Origin: an uncultured Collinsella sp.
GTDB lineage: Bacteria; Actinomycetota; Coriobacteriia; Coriobacteriales; Coriobacteriaceae
Assembly (NCBI GenBank): GCA_905211615.1
Contig: CAJMBB010000051.1
Coordinates: 1 to 13,043 of the forward strand
Length of the DNA stretch: 13,043 bases
Direction: 5' to 3'
The translations under genes were made by a program, and so were the position numbers. The notes beneath the pieces were generated by a model. The model searched no databases and was not told where the DNA came from. It was given only the letters and a program-made list of their open reading frames with translations. Shown in pieces: positions 6,015 to 12,611 of the stretch. Position 1 is the stretch's first letter. Each line of letters begins with the position of its first letter.

Positions 6015-6656
6015 ATGGTCTCGCGGGTTCTCTACCGACCGTTTGATACCGAAGACTTCGACGCCATCGCGCTGATTCTGCAACAGCTTTGGCATAACAA
6101 TTCGGATAACGATGAGTACAACCGCCTTGAGGCCGCGTGCGACCTCGCCTATTGCCTTTCGTCATCGACGTTTTCGCAGGTTGCGGTGATTGACGGCGAG
6201 GCGCGCGGCATTGCACTTGCACGCGCGGGACAGAACTCCGGCGTCACTATCAACGAGCATTGGATGGATACCGAACGCGCGCTGCTATCGCAGATGCGTG
6301 AGCTGGAGCCTGATGCCTGCGCCGAGTATCTCTCGTTTGTGCGCGCAACCATCCGAACCAACAACCGCCTGCTCGAAAGCAGCCCGTTGCCGCACGACAA
6401 CGAGGTCACGCTGCTTGCCGTAGATCGCGACGTCCATGGCCTGGGCGTTGGCACGGTTCTGCTCGATGCCGCGGTCTCGCACCTGTCCTCGCTTGGAGCG
6501 ACGAGGGCGCACCTGTACACCGACTCCAACTGCTCGTGGAAGTTCTACGAGCTGCACGGCTTTAAGCGCACGGCCACGCACCGCGCCAACCGCGAAGAGC
6601 GCCGCCACGACATGCCGCGCGAAAGCTTCCTCTACGAACTCGATCTAACAGCCTAA
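6015..6656 (+). CDS. GNAT-family N-acetyltransferase
   Basis: This predicted cytoplasmic acyl-CoA-dependent acetyltransferase has 213 residues; the substrate is unknown. The acetyl-CoA pyrophosphate-binding motif A is clear: DRDVHGLGVGTVLLDAA at 137-153 matches the (R/Q)xxGxG/A loop after a beta strand (EVTLLAV). The following YTDSN and SWKFYELHGFKR (about 174-185) form the usual motif B, with the NxxxxxFYxxxGF pattern seen in free-standing GNAT enzymes. The N-terminal RPFDTEDFDAI is a normal GNAT opening. The middle region 85-125 is longer than in minimal GNATs and may shape the acceptor pocket. The ATG at 6015 has AAAGAGG 4 bases upstream. It is divergent from purH and followed directly by a repeat cluster. 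Confidence 0.9.
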   Translation: MVSRVLYRPFDTEDFDAIALILQQLWHNNSDNDEYNRLEAACDLAYCLSSSTFSQVAVIDGEARGIALARAGQNSGVTINEHWMDTERALLSQMRELEPDACAEYLSFVRATIRTNNRLLESSPLPHDNEVTLLAVDRDVHGLGVGTVLLDAAVSHLSSLGATRAHLYTDSNCSWKFYELHGFKRTATHRANREERRHDMPRESFLYELDLTA

Positions 6657-6668
6657 ATCTGGCAGTTA

Positions 6669-6711
6669 GGGACGCTCCTTTTATGCCGGCACCCCGGGAC
6701 ACTCCTTGGCA
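6669..6711 (+). repeat. 43-base REP-like repeat, copy 1
   Basis: The unit has two halves: GGGACG-TCCTT followed by TGCCGGCA, then GGGACACTCCTTGGCA. It matches the unit at 9243-9285 at 37 of 43 positions without gaps and in the same orientation. It begins 13 bases after the acetyltransferase stop codon. More degenerate GGGGAC units follow at 6731 and 6758. Confidence 0.75.
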
Positions 6712-6721
6712 GCAACCACAC

Positions 6722-6772
6722 CTAGTCATTGGGGACGTTCTTAAATGACTAGTCGCTGGGGACAGTCTTGAT
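6722..6772. repeat. REP-like hairpin and GGGGAC units
   Basis: CTAGTCATT (6722-6730) and AATGACTAG (6744-6752) pair perfectly over 9 bp, and the loop carries GGGGACGTTCTT. A second, unpaired unit, GGGGACAGTCTTGATC, follows at 6757-6772. Such palindromes around GGGGAC cores are typical of REP sequences mobilised by RAYT (REP-associated tyrosine) transposases, but no such transposase gene is in the window. Confidence 0.6.
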
Positions 6773-6826
6773 CAAAACGGCCGCCGAAGCCCTCGTTGGC
6801 ATCGCCCTATAGGGGGTCTGCAAATA

Positions 6827-7062
6827 GCTGTGGTCAAAAAACATCAAAAATGAGTACTGTTACCTTTTTAGTAGCAGCGCAATTCGGCTTTTTCGGGTCT
6901 CTTAGGCGTCTCGGCGCGTCGGATGAACTAACGTATCTCCCCAAATGTACAATAAAATGGACTCCTAACGAGAAATAATATCGTTAGGAGTCCATTATTT
7001 AGTACAAACAAATGTGACAATCTAGGCAACAGTACTCATATTTGGCATTTTTTGCCCACTGC
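6827..7062. mobile_element. MITE-like element with 38-base terminal inverted repeats
   Basis: The left end (6827-6864) and the reverse complement of the right end (7062-7025) match at about 31 of 38 positions, including a perfect 12-base core ATGAGTACTGTT and a shared run of six A. The interior is visibly richer in A/T than its neighbours and holds a 61-base palindrome (6946-7006). The element is 236 bases long and has no convincing coding sequence. The only long frame across it is 60 codons, which begins outside and looks like chance. I see no target-site duplication. The rest of the gap up to the DUF2207 stop (7063-7172) holds no gene. Confidence 0.55.
6946..7006. terminator. Strong palindrome inside the element, bidirectional terminator
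   Basis: ATGGACTCCTAACGA (6957-6971) and TCGTTAGGAGTCCAT (6981-6995) form a perfect 15-bp stem with a 9-base AT-rich loop. The stem continues outward through a partly paired 6x6 segment to TGTAC/GTACA (6946-6950 with 7002-7006). Read leftward it is followed by TTTTATTGT, so it could terminate the DUF2207 transcript; rightward it is followed by TTATTTAG. It may be both the centre of the mobile element and a working terminator. Confidence 0.65.
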
Positions 7063-7172
7063 CCCTTGCGCGAAGGTCCGCAGCGGAAAGTATGGCCCGT
7101 TTCGATGCACAAAAATGGGATGAATCTTCCCTGGCAACCGCCCAGAAAGATCCACCCCAAAGCAAGCGCTCG

Positions 7173-9119
7173 CTAGAACGTTCCGCCGCCGCCTCCGCCG
7201 ACGCCGCCGCCTCCGCCGCCCGAGAAGCCGCCGCCACCGCCGCCGCTCGAGCTATCGGAACTCGAAGCCAGCTCGCGGATGGTCTCGTGATACACATCGT
7301 TGAACGAATCGAGCGGCGACTCGTTGCCGTAGTGATGGTAATACCACCAGTAGCAGGGGTAGTTGTCGTAGAAATCGTCGCTGTTGCGCAGGTCCGCAGG
7401 CACGGCCTCGGCCAGCTGTCGCAGCACTTCTTTCGAAACGCCCAGAGCAACGCCCATCACCAGTAGCTTGTTCCACAAGATCAGGTCACTGGGGACGGCC
7501 TCCTTCAGGCGCGTAAAGTCCTCGAGCCAATGCTTGAGCGCCTTGCAGCGGGCCGCCACCTCGGCGCCCTCCGGCGTGTAGCGGCGGAAGGTGCAGCTCA
7601 GGACGAAGCCCACGATCGTGACGGGGATCGAAATCGCAGCAGCAACGACGTTGGCCTCCGCAAAGTCGGTATAGAACAGGGAGCCCAGGATGCTAAAGAC
7701 AATAATGACGCCGAGAACCAAACCGGCAACCAGAGCGACGCTACCGTCCGATGCGATAAGCTCGCGCCCTTCCAGCTTGCCCTTGACCGTAGTCTGATAG
7801 TCCTCGAGCTTGTCGCCAACGGACACAGTGCGCTCGCTAGCGTACTCCTCCAGCTCGCTAAACGTGCGCGAACGGGCTCCGTCCTTATCGGGCTTAACGC
7901 CGGCGAAAAAGACCTTGAGCACATCGCGATCGATGCCGTCCTTCTTGGCAGCCTTCCAAGCCTCATCGGTCACTGTGATGCGATACGTCTGCTCCTCTTT
8001 TTCGCGACGGAGCAGAACCTTCTTCTTGGTCTCGGTCGCTTCTTCCAGCTTGATCACGCGGTCGTCGGTCAGCTTCATCAGCGTGGCGATATATGCCTGA
8101 TCGGGCACGTCGTTCCAGCTCATAAGAGTTGCAAGCACCGCGGGATGATCAGCGGAGGGTACATCGCGGAAGTACTCGTCCTGGAAGAGCGGCTTGGGCT
8201 TGGGCCTGCGCAGCTTGAGCATCACGATCACGCCGGTATAGGCAACCGCCACGACAACACACGCCACGGCAATCGCGCTGGCAACCGCACGCGCGTGCTC
8301 ACGGCGGGCGTTAGCTTCGTCGGCCCATTCCTTCTCTTCGCTCAGGATCGTTGACATGCGCTCTTCGCCCGAAGCGGCAAGCTGCGGCACCCAGTCGCTA
8401 GGGAAGGCGATGCGTGCCTCGGCGAATTCGCCCTGATGCACGCAGGGAATGGTATAGGTGACCATGGGTTCGTCCGCATCGAGCGATACATCGCCCGTCA
8501 GCGGGCCGTGGCCCCATGCGCGGAAGTTATCGCCTTTGACGGCCGCCGTCCCAGCAGCGGCATTTGCGAAGCGCACTTCCATCTCGACGTCATCGGAATC
8601 CGCAGACCAGCCGTCACCCACGAACTTCCAGTAGAGCTCGGCGGTATCGGCCCAGTTCATGACCGCACCGGTCATGGAATAACTCACGTAGTAGACTGCA
8701 CTGTCGCCGCTCTCGTGAGGGCTGAACACCTTAATCCTTACGCCGTCACCGGTCTGCTCGACCGTATAGACGCCAGAGTCGCCCTTGTTCGCGCTATCGA
8801 CTTTGTTAAACGCAGTGTCCTCTTCCTCGACACTCAGCACGTCGACGCCCGCCGTGCCGCCCTGCTGGTTAGTGCCCGTATTGATCTCCCAAAACACGCC
8901 GTTGATGTCGTCATCGAAATCAAACTGGCGACCCTCGACAACGGTCAGCGAGCCATCGGCCTCGACCGTGGCACTGATGTAGGTTTGGGTCATGGAATAC
9001 CCGTCGGCACGTGCAACGGCGGGCAACAGCAGCAGCGCGCACGCGACGAGCGCGCAAATGGAAGCAAATCGCGCAAACGGGCAGCGCTGCCGACAGGTCT
9101 TGGCAACGGGAGCGTTCAT
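7173..9119 (-). CDS. DUF2207 family membrane protein with Gly-rich tail
   Basis: This predicted exported and membrane-anchored protein has 648 residues. A signal peptide (basic CRQRCPFAR, then a hydrophobic core 18-34, cleavage after ARA at about 38) leads to an extracytoplasmic beta-rich domain (about 40-275), the DUF2207 N-terminal region. A transmembrane helix lies at 278-302. A cytoplasmic segment (303-458) precedes two more helices (460-484 and 488-512). After these comes the family segment WLEDFTRLKEAVPSDLILWNKLL-type (531-553), then an aromatic patch (YPCYWWYY). The protein ends in SSSGG-rich glycine runs (626-646) typical of this family. The function is unknown, probably envelope-related. 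The start at 9119 was chosen for the AAAGGA 7 bases upstream; longer frames to 9188 lack a ribosome site and would bury the signal peptide. Confidence 0.9.
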   Translation of the reverse strand: MNAPVAKTCRQRCPFARFASICALVACALLLLPAVARADGYSMTQTYISATVEADGSLTVVEGRQFDFDDDINGVFWEINTGTNQQGGTAGVDVLSVEEEDTAFNKVDSANKGDSGVYTVEQTGDGVRIKVFSPHESGDSAVYYVSYSMTGAVMNWADTAELYWKFVGDGWSADSDDVEMEVRFANAAAGTAAVKGDNFRAWGHGPLTGDVSLDADEPMVTYTIPCVHQGEFAEARIAFPSDWVPQLAASGEERMSTILSEEKEWADEANARREHARAVASAIAVACVVVAVAYTGVIVMLKLRRPKPKPLFQDEYFRDVPSADHPAVLATLMSWNDVPDQAYIATLMKLTDDRVIKLEEATETKKKVLLRREKEEQTYRITVTDEAWKAAKKDGIDRDVLKVFFAGVKPDKDGARSRTFSELEEYASERTVSVGDKLEDYQTTVKGKLEGRELIASDGSVALVAGLVLGVIIVFSILGSLFYTDFAEANVVAAAISIPVTIVGFVLSCTFRRYTPEGAEVAARCKALKHWLEDFTRLKEAVPSDLILWNKLLVMGVALGVSKEVLRQLAEAVPADLRNSDDFYDNYPCYWWYYHHYGNESPLDSFNDVYHETIRELASSSDSSSGGGGGGFSGGGGGGVGGGGGGTF

Positions 9120-9242
9120 AGGCACATCCTTTGTCTGTGATACCAGCAACGCCATTGTCCCACGTTTACGGGCGCACATGACGAACATCTAGGCCAGCGG
9201 AGTATCAAACGGGACGAAAGTCACGCCCGCGGCCGGCACCTG

Positions 9243-9285
9243 GGGACGTTCCTTATCTGCCGGCAATCTGGGACACTCCTTGGCA
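9243..9285 (+). repeat. 43-base REP-like repeat, copy 2
   Basis: This is a gap-free match (37/43) to the unit at 6669-6711 and lies in the same orientation. The similarity includes TGCCGGCA and GGGACACTCCTTGGCA. A GCCGGCA just upstream (9232-9238) can also pair with TGCCGGC at 9258-9264. With copy 1 it brackets the MITE-like element and the DUF2207 gene. The gap 9120-9624 contains no gene that I can support. Confidence 0.75.
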
Positions 9286-9378
9286 TAGCCCGCTCCGGCA
9301 ATAGATACCACTTCATAGCTCCGTCACAAGTGTAGCGGCTTTGTGTTGCCGCGACGCGCACTGATTGAGTCCGCGAGC

Positions 9379-9429
9379 AAGGGGCATAAAGCAGTTGAGC
9401 GAAAACGGTTTGCCCCTTTGCCGTTCGCT
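9379..9429 (+). other. Competing hairpins in the gap before gluQRS
   Basis: AAGGGGCA (9379-9386) is the exact complement of TGCCCCTT (9411-9418). AGCG-AA-AACGG (9398-9408) pairs with CCGTTCGCT (9421-9429) with a two-base bulge. The strands interleave, so the two stems are either alternative folds or a tight pseudoknot. The connecting loop of two bases makes the pseudoknot doubtful. This may be part of a small structured RNA ended by the hairpin at 9456-9491, or chance. Confidence 0.35.
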
Positions 9430-9455
9430 TGAGGATCATGTCCCCCTTTTCCGCG

Positions 9456-9491
9456 GAAACCCCGGCAGTTGCGAAGAGCTGCCGGGGTTTC
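9456..9491. terminator. Perfect 13-bp hairpin, terminator-like
   Basis: GAAACCCCGGCAG (9456-9468) and CTGCCGGGGTTTC (9479-9491) pair exactly around a 10-base loop. The rightward tail is TGTCGTTTG and the leftward tail CGCGGAAAAG, so neither has a strong U-run. No annotated gene runs into it from either side. It may belong to an unrecognised short transcript or act as an insulator before gluQRS. Confidence 0.55.
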
Positions 9492-9611
9492 TGTCGTTTG
9501 AGGGGTTGGGCGGGCGGCGATCGAGCTGTCGAGCCGGCGGTCCGGCACGCGCAACGCGCGGCCACGGCAACTTGCAGGCCACGGCAGCGTCTCCCCCACC
9601 GCACCCCGCGC

Positions 9612-9617
9612 TATACT
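9612..9617 (+). promoter_or_regulatory. -10 element placing the gluQRS mRNA start at its ATG
   Basis: TATACT (five of six consensus bases) ends 7 bases before the gluQRS ATG at 9625, so transcription should begin at or within a base or two of the start codon. There is no Shine-Dalgarno sequence in the preceding bases (CTCGTCCGC). The -35 region (TCTCCC at a 17-base spacing) is poor. Together these suggest a leaderless mRNA. Confidence 0.55.
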
Positions 9618-9624
9618 CGTCCGC

Positions 9625-10626
9625 ATGGATATCAACGCACGCAACATAGCAACACACGCCGCGGACGTACCAGCAACGGCAGCGCCCACCCCCGTCGTGG
9701 GCCGCTTTGCCCCGTCGCCCTCGGGCCGCATGCACTTGGGCAACGTGTTCAGCTGCCTGTGCGCATGGCTTTCGGCCCGCAGCCAGGGCGGCAGCATCGT
9801 ATTGCGTATCGAGGACCTGGACGATCGCTGCAAGCGCCCGGAACTTGCCGCCCAATTGATTGACGACCTGGCCTGGCTGAGGCTCGAGTGGGACGAAGGC
9901 CCCTACTACCAGCACGATCGTCTAGACCTGTACGAAAGCGCCCTGCGCCAGCTACAAGACGCCGGCCTCACCTATCCCTGCTTTTGCACGCGCGCCGAAC
10001 TCCACGCCGCGAGCGCTCCGCACGCGAGCGACGGCACGCCCATCTACCGCGGCGCCTGCCGAGGCCTTTCTGCCGAGGAGGTTGCCCGCCGCAGCATCCT
10101 GCGCGCTCCGGCCACGCGCCTGCGTGTGCCCGACGTCGACGACCTCGCCGGCGACGTGATCGAATTCGTGGACCGCACGTACGGAGCCCAATGCGAGGCA
10201 CTCGCCACCGAGTGCGGCGACTTTTTGGTGCGCCGCAGCGACGGCGTGTTTGCCTATCAGCTGGCCGTGGTGGTCGACGACGCTGCCATGGGCGTCACCG
10301 AGATCGTACGCGGATGCGACCTGCTCGGTTCCACGCCCCGCCAAATCTACCTGCAGCATCTGCTGGGACTTCCCACGCCGCACTACGCACATATTCCGCT
10401 GCTCATGTCACCGGGTGGCCGCCGCCTTTCCAAGCGCGATCGCGATCTGGACCTGGGCGAGCTCCGCACCCGCTTTGGCACACCCGAAGCACTGCTGGGC
10501 TGGCTCGCCGGGCAAACAGGCATCGCGCCGGACACCACGCCGCGCTCTGCCGAGCAGCTGGTCGAGCACTTTAGCTGGGATGTTATCCGTACGCATCGGG
10601 AAAACATCACTGTAACGGTCGAGTAA
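9625..10626 (+). CDS. gluQ: Glutamyl-Q tRNA(Asp) synthetase
   Basis: GluQRS is a paralogue of the glutamyl-tRNA synthetase catalytic domain. It activates glutamate and attaches it to the queuosine base at position 34 of tRNA-Asp in the cytoplasm. The protein has 333 residues and no anticodon-binding domain, as expected. The Rossmann fold opens with GRFAPSPSGRMHLGN (26-40), which contains the HIGH-like motif. IEDLDDRC (62-69) is typical. The zinc site has Cys119-x-Cys121 and Tyr141-x3-Cys145, the GluQ pattern. The KMSKS-like motif is RRLSKRDRD (266-274). Residues 1-23 are an Ala/Thr-rich extension ahead of the fold. The ATG at 9625 has a -10 hexamer right before it, so translation is probably leaderless. 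Its function implies queuosine synthesis or salvage elsewhere in the genome. Confidence 0.94.
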   Translation: MDINARNIATHAADVPATAAPTPVVGRFAPSPSGRMHLGNVFSCLCAWLSARSQGGSIVLRIEDLDDRCKRPELAAQLIDDLAWLRLEWDEGPYYQHDRLDLYESALRQLQDAGLTYPCFCTRAELHAASAPHASDGTPIYRGACRGLSAEEVARRSILRAPATRLRVPDVDDLAGDVIEFVDRTYGAQCEALATECGDFLVRRSDGVFAYQLAVVVDDAAMGVTEIVRGCDLLGSTPRQIYLQHLLGLPTPHYAHIPLLMSPGGRRLSKRDRDLDLGELRTRFGTPEALLGWLAGQTGIAPDTTPRSAEQLVEHFSWDVIRTHRENITVTVE

Positions 10627-10641
10627 CCAGCCACCCCGCCC

Positions 10642-11367
10642 CTACGCAACATCCCAGGGCTGGAGTTCGTCGCCCAGGCGAACGATGCAGTCATAGAGCA
10701 CGGTGTGGCGCTCGGCAGGGTTTGCATCACGATGAAAATGCCCGTAATACCAGCGCTTGTAGTCCATGCGATCTTCCAGCTCATCGAAAAATGCCGTAAG
10801 TCGATCAACCGTGGGGCAATTCCAGCCGGGTGCCGGATAAAGCGTGGGCGAAAGCATGCGCGTAGAGCAGGTGTGGGTGATCACGTAGTCGACCTTCCAG
10901 CCCATGCTCTCGAGCTTTGCCCGCGCCTCCTCAAAGATGCGCTCGTCCGGCAGCTCCTGCGGCCACCAGCTGGAATACGGAATGCGGTACTCCTTGTCCA
11001 CGCTCGTGGCACCGCCCATGGTAAAGATCGTTGAGCCATCGAGCTCAAAAACCTCGCCGCGTGTTAGGCGCCGAATGGGCGAGGTGTCCGACAGGCGCTG
11101 CGTCAGCCCACCGTGCCACAGCTCCATGGGACGCTCCGCCCAGTGATCGAAACGTTCGTGGTTGCCGTCGACGAACAGCACGGTATAAGGGCGAGACTCC
11201 AGCCAGGCGATATCGGCGCACTCCTCGGCAGAAAAATCCCACGGAAAGCCAAAGTCGCCCGCGATGATGAGATAGTCGTCGCCCGTCAGGCTATCCCCAA
11301 GATCCCAGTCGCGCAGCTTTTGCATGTCGAGGCCGCTGTGAATATCGCCCGTCACATAGACCGTCAT
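10642..11367 (-). CDS. Calcineurin-like metallophosphoesterase
   Basis: This predicted dinuclear metal-dependent phosphoesterase has 241 residues; the substrate is unknown. All metal-binding motifs are present: GDIH (Asp8, His10), GDFG (Asp38), GNHE (Asn69-His70), a His in THTCS (His165), and GHFH (His210, His212). There is no signal peptide or membrane segment, so it should act in the cytoplasm on a phosphodiester or phosphomonoester. The start was set at the ATG at 11367 because the fold begins at once (TVYVTGDIH). The ribosome site is weak (AGGGAAG at an overlong distance), and the in-frame ATG at 11403 is a less likely alternative. It converges on gluQRS with only 15 bases between stop codons and no terminator there. 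It may be co-transcribed with the small membrane protein upstream. Confidence 0.9.
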   Translation of the reverse strand: MTVYVTGDIHSGLDMQKLRDWDLGDSLTGDDYLIIAGDFGFPWDFSAEECADIAWLESRPYTVLFVDGNHERFDHWAERPMELWHGGLTQRLSDTSPIRRLTRGEVFELDGSTIFTMGGATSVDKEYRIPYSSWWPQELPDERIFEEARAKLESMGWKVDYVITHTCSTRMLSPTLYPAPGWNCPTVDRLTAFFDELEDRMDYKRWYYGHFHRDANPAERHTVLYDCIVRLGDELQPWDVA

Positions 11368-11452
11368 CGGATTACCACTTCCCTGCAAGTCGCTAGCCCA
11401 CATTCTGCACGATTACTAAGCTAACCGTTCCAGCCCTTCCATCCTTTAGGGC

Positions 11453-11692
11453 TTACCCTTCGTTCTTCCATCCAAACGGGTCAAGCACCCAAAAAACCAG
11501 ATCGAGCACGCCGCCGGTCATCATGGCGCCGGCAAGGGCCATGCAAACATGCAGAGAACTGGCACTTCGGAGCACGTCGAACGGCCCCAAAGAAGCCAGC
11601 AGCGCGACCGCTGCGCCGGCAAAACACAGTGCGAGGCACGGCCCCGCGTCCTTGACGCACTTCTTTGCGAGATGCTTTGCGTTGTCACTCAT
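11453..11692 (-). CDS. Small membrane protein, two helices, unknown function
   Basis: This 79-residue protein has a lysine-rich N-terminus (AKHLAKKCVK) and two hydrophobic segments (about 17-35 and 46-70), ending WVLDPFGWKNEG. I do not recognise a family. The start at 11692 was chosen because AAGGAG lies about 10 bases upstream; longer in-frame starts to 11842 lack a ribosome site and read through GC-rich leader. It ends 85 bases before the metallophosphoesterase start on the same strand. The gap holds only a 6-bp AGCCCT/AGGGCT stem without a T-run, so the two may share a transcript. Confidence 0.6.
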   Translation of the reverse strand: MSDNAKHLAKKCVKDAGPCLALCFAGAAVALLASLGPFDVLRSASSLHVCMALAGAMMTGGVLDLVFWVLDPFGWKNEG

Positions 11693-12050
11693 CGGTATCG
11701 AACTCCTTAGAGGGTCATTGTTCAGACGCATGCCGCCGCGGCGGAGCGGGGCGGCAGGGTAAGTGTCACATGCCGTGCGGACATCAATGGAGAAACCGCC
11801 CACTCGACCAACCCTTGACGCCGTTTTGCACAGGCACCCCATCCCCCGCTATCAAGGTCTAATACTTTTCACACCGCCGCGCAAAAACTCATCCAACATT
11901 AATCTTGGCTCAAGAATCGCTTAATCTATAACCTGCACTATAGAGTTCGACCAAGGGCGGGGCGGCGCCGCGCAACGCAGGCCGCCGAACGCAACGCTCG
12001 CGCCCGGGCAGATCGCCCGGCGTCGCGCCCATCGAACGAAAGGACAGGTC
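11693..12050. other. Divergent intergenic region, 358 bases
   Basis: This gap separates the small membrane protein gene (leftward) from the DUF4342 operon (rightward). I see no further gene: the open frames in it are extensions or shadows. It contains a promoter candidate for the rightward operon at 11905-11932 and GC-rich stretches (11731-11757 and 11955-12029) with short self-complementary runs but no clean hairpin. No leftward promoter could be recognised. Confidence 0.5.
11905..11932 (+). promoter_or_regulatory. Promoter of the DUF4342-response regulator operon
   Basis: TTGGCT (11905-11910) and TATAAC (11927-11932) are separated by 16 bases in an A/T-rich patch unlike the GC-rich surroundings. 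Transcription would start near 11940, giving a GC-rich leader of about 110 bases. A second TATAGA at 11939-11944 has no matching -35. Confidence 0.55.
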
Positions 12051-12593
12051 ATGGACGACCTCGAAAAAGTTGAAACCATTCGCACCAAGTACAACGTGAG
12101 CTACACCGACGCCAAGGCCGCGCTCGACGCCGCCGACGGCAACGTCCTGGACGCCATCATTTGGCTCGAGTCGCAGGGCAAGACCCAGACAACGTCGGCG
12201 CACGCCGCCACCGAGTCTGAGCCGGTCGATGAGCCCTCGGCCGAGATGGTCGCCGCGCAGGCCGCCTACGAAAAGTCGAGTGAAAAGACCGACTTCTCCA
12301 AGAAGATGGACAGCGTGTGGGAGTACCTCAAAAAGCTCTTCCGCCTGAGCCTGGACACCAAGTTTATCGCCACGCGCCGCGATGCGATCATCCTCAACAT
12401 TCCCATCCTGATCCCCATCGTCGCGCTGTTTGCCTGGGGCGCCACGATATGGCTGATGCTGATTGGCCTGTTCTTTGGCATGCGCTACCGCATCGACAGC
12501 GACGGCGACGTACCCGGCAGCATCAACAACCTTATGAATCACGCTGCCGATGCCGCGGACGACATCAAGCAAAATCTGAACGACGACAAGTAA
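12051..12593 (+). CDS. UBA/TS-N-like domain protein, DUF4342 family
   Basis: This protein of 180 residues has three parts. An N-terminal UBA/TS-N-like three-helix domain (about 3-43; TKYNVSYTDAKAALDAADGNVLDAIIWLE) resembles the start of elongation factor Ts and probably mediates protein contacts. A charged Glu/Ser/Ala linker (44-80) follows. Then comes an amphipathic KKMDSVWEYLKKLFRLS stretch and a long hydrophobic region (112-144; one or two membrane passes). A polar tail (150-180) closes the protein. This matches what I know of DUF4342 proteins, whose function is not established. The ATG at 12051 has AAAGGA 6 bases upstream. The gene is 18 bases ahead of a response regulator gene, so they almost surely share a transcript, and it may modulate or report membrane state to that system. 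Confidence 0.85.
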   Translation: MDDLEKVETIRTKYNVSYTDAKAALDAADGNVLDAIIWLESQGKTQTTSAHAATESEPVDEPSAEMVAAQAAYEKSSEKTDFSKKMDSVWEYLKKLFRLSLDTKFIATRRDAIILNIPILIPIVALFAWGATIWLMLIGLFFGMRYRIDSDGDVPGSINNLMNHAADAADDIKQNLNDDK

Positions 12594-12611
12594 TCGCAGA
12601 CGGGGGCACGC

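Noticed and set aside
6796..6978. 60-codon plus-strand frame across the inverted-end element
   Set aside because: It begins outside the element, reads through the left inverted end, and has no ribosome site; the translation is better explained by the repeat.
7185..7250. Run of GCC/CCG triplets resembling a microsatellite
   Set aside because: It encodes the glycine-rich C-terminus typical of DUF2207 proteins, so it is coding sequence.
7485..7505. CACTGGGGACGG match to the REP-like core
   Set aside because: It is inside the DUF2207 coding sequence, encodes conserved-looking residues (AVPSD), and the match is short and does not include the rest of the repeat.
9379..9429. H-type pseudoknot
   Set aside because: The loop that would have to cross the 8-bp stem is only two bases, so both stems cannot easily form together; alternative folds are more likely.
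10627..10641. Shared terminator between gluQRS and the metallophosphoesterase gene
   Set aside because: The 15 bases between the convergent stop codons contain no hairpin; transcripts must end inside the opposing gene or by Rho.
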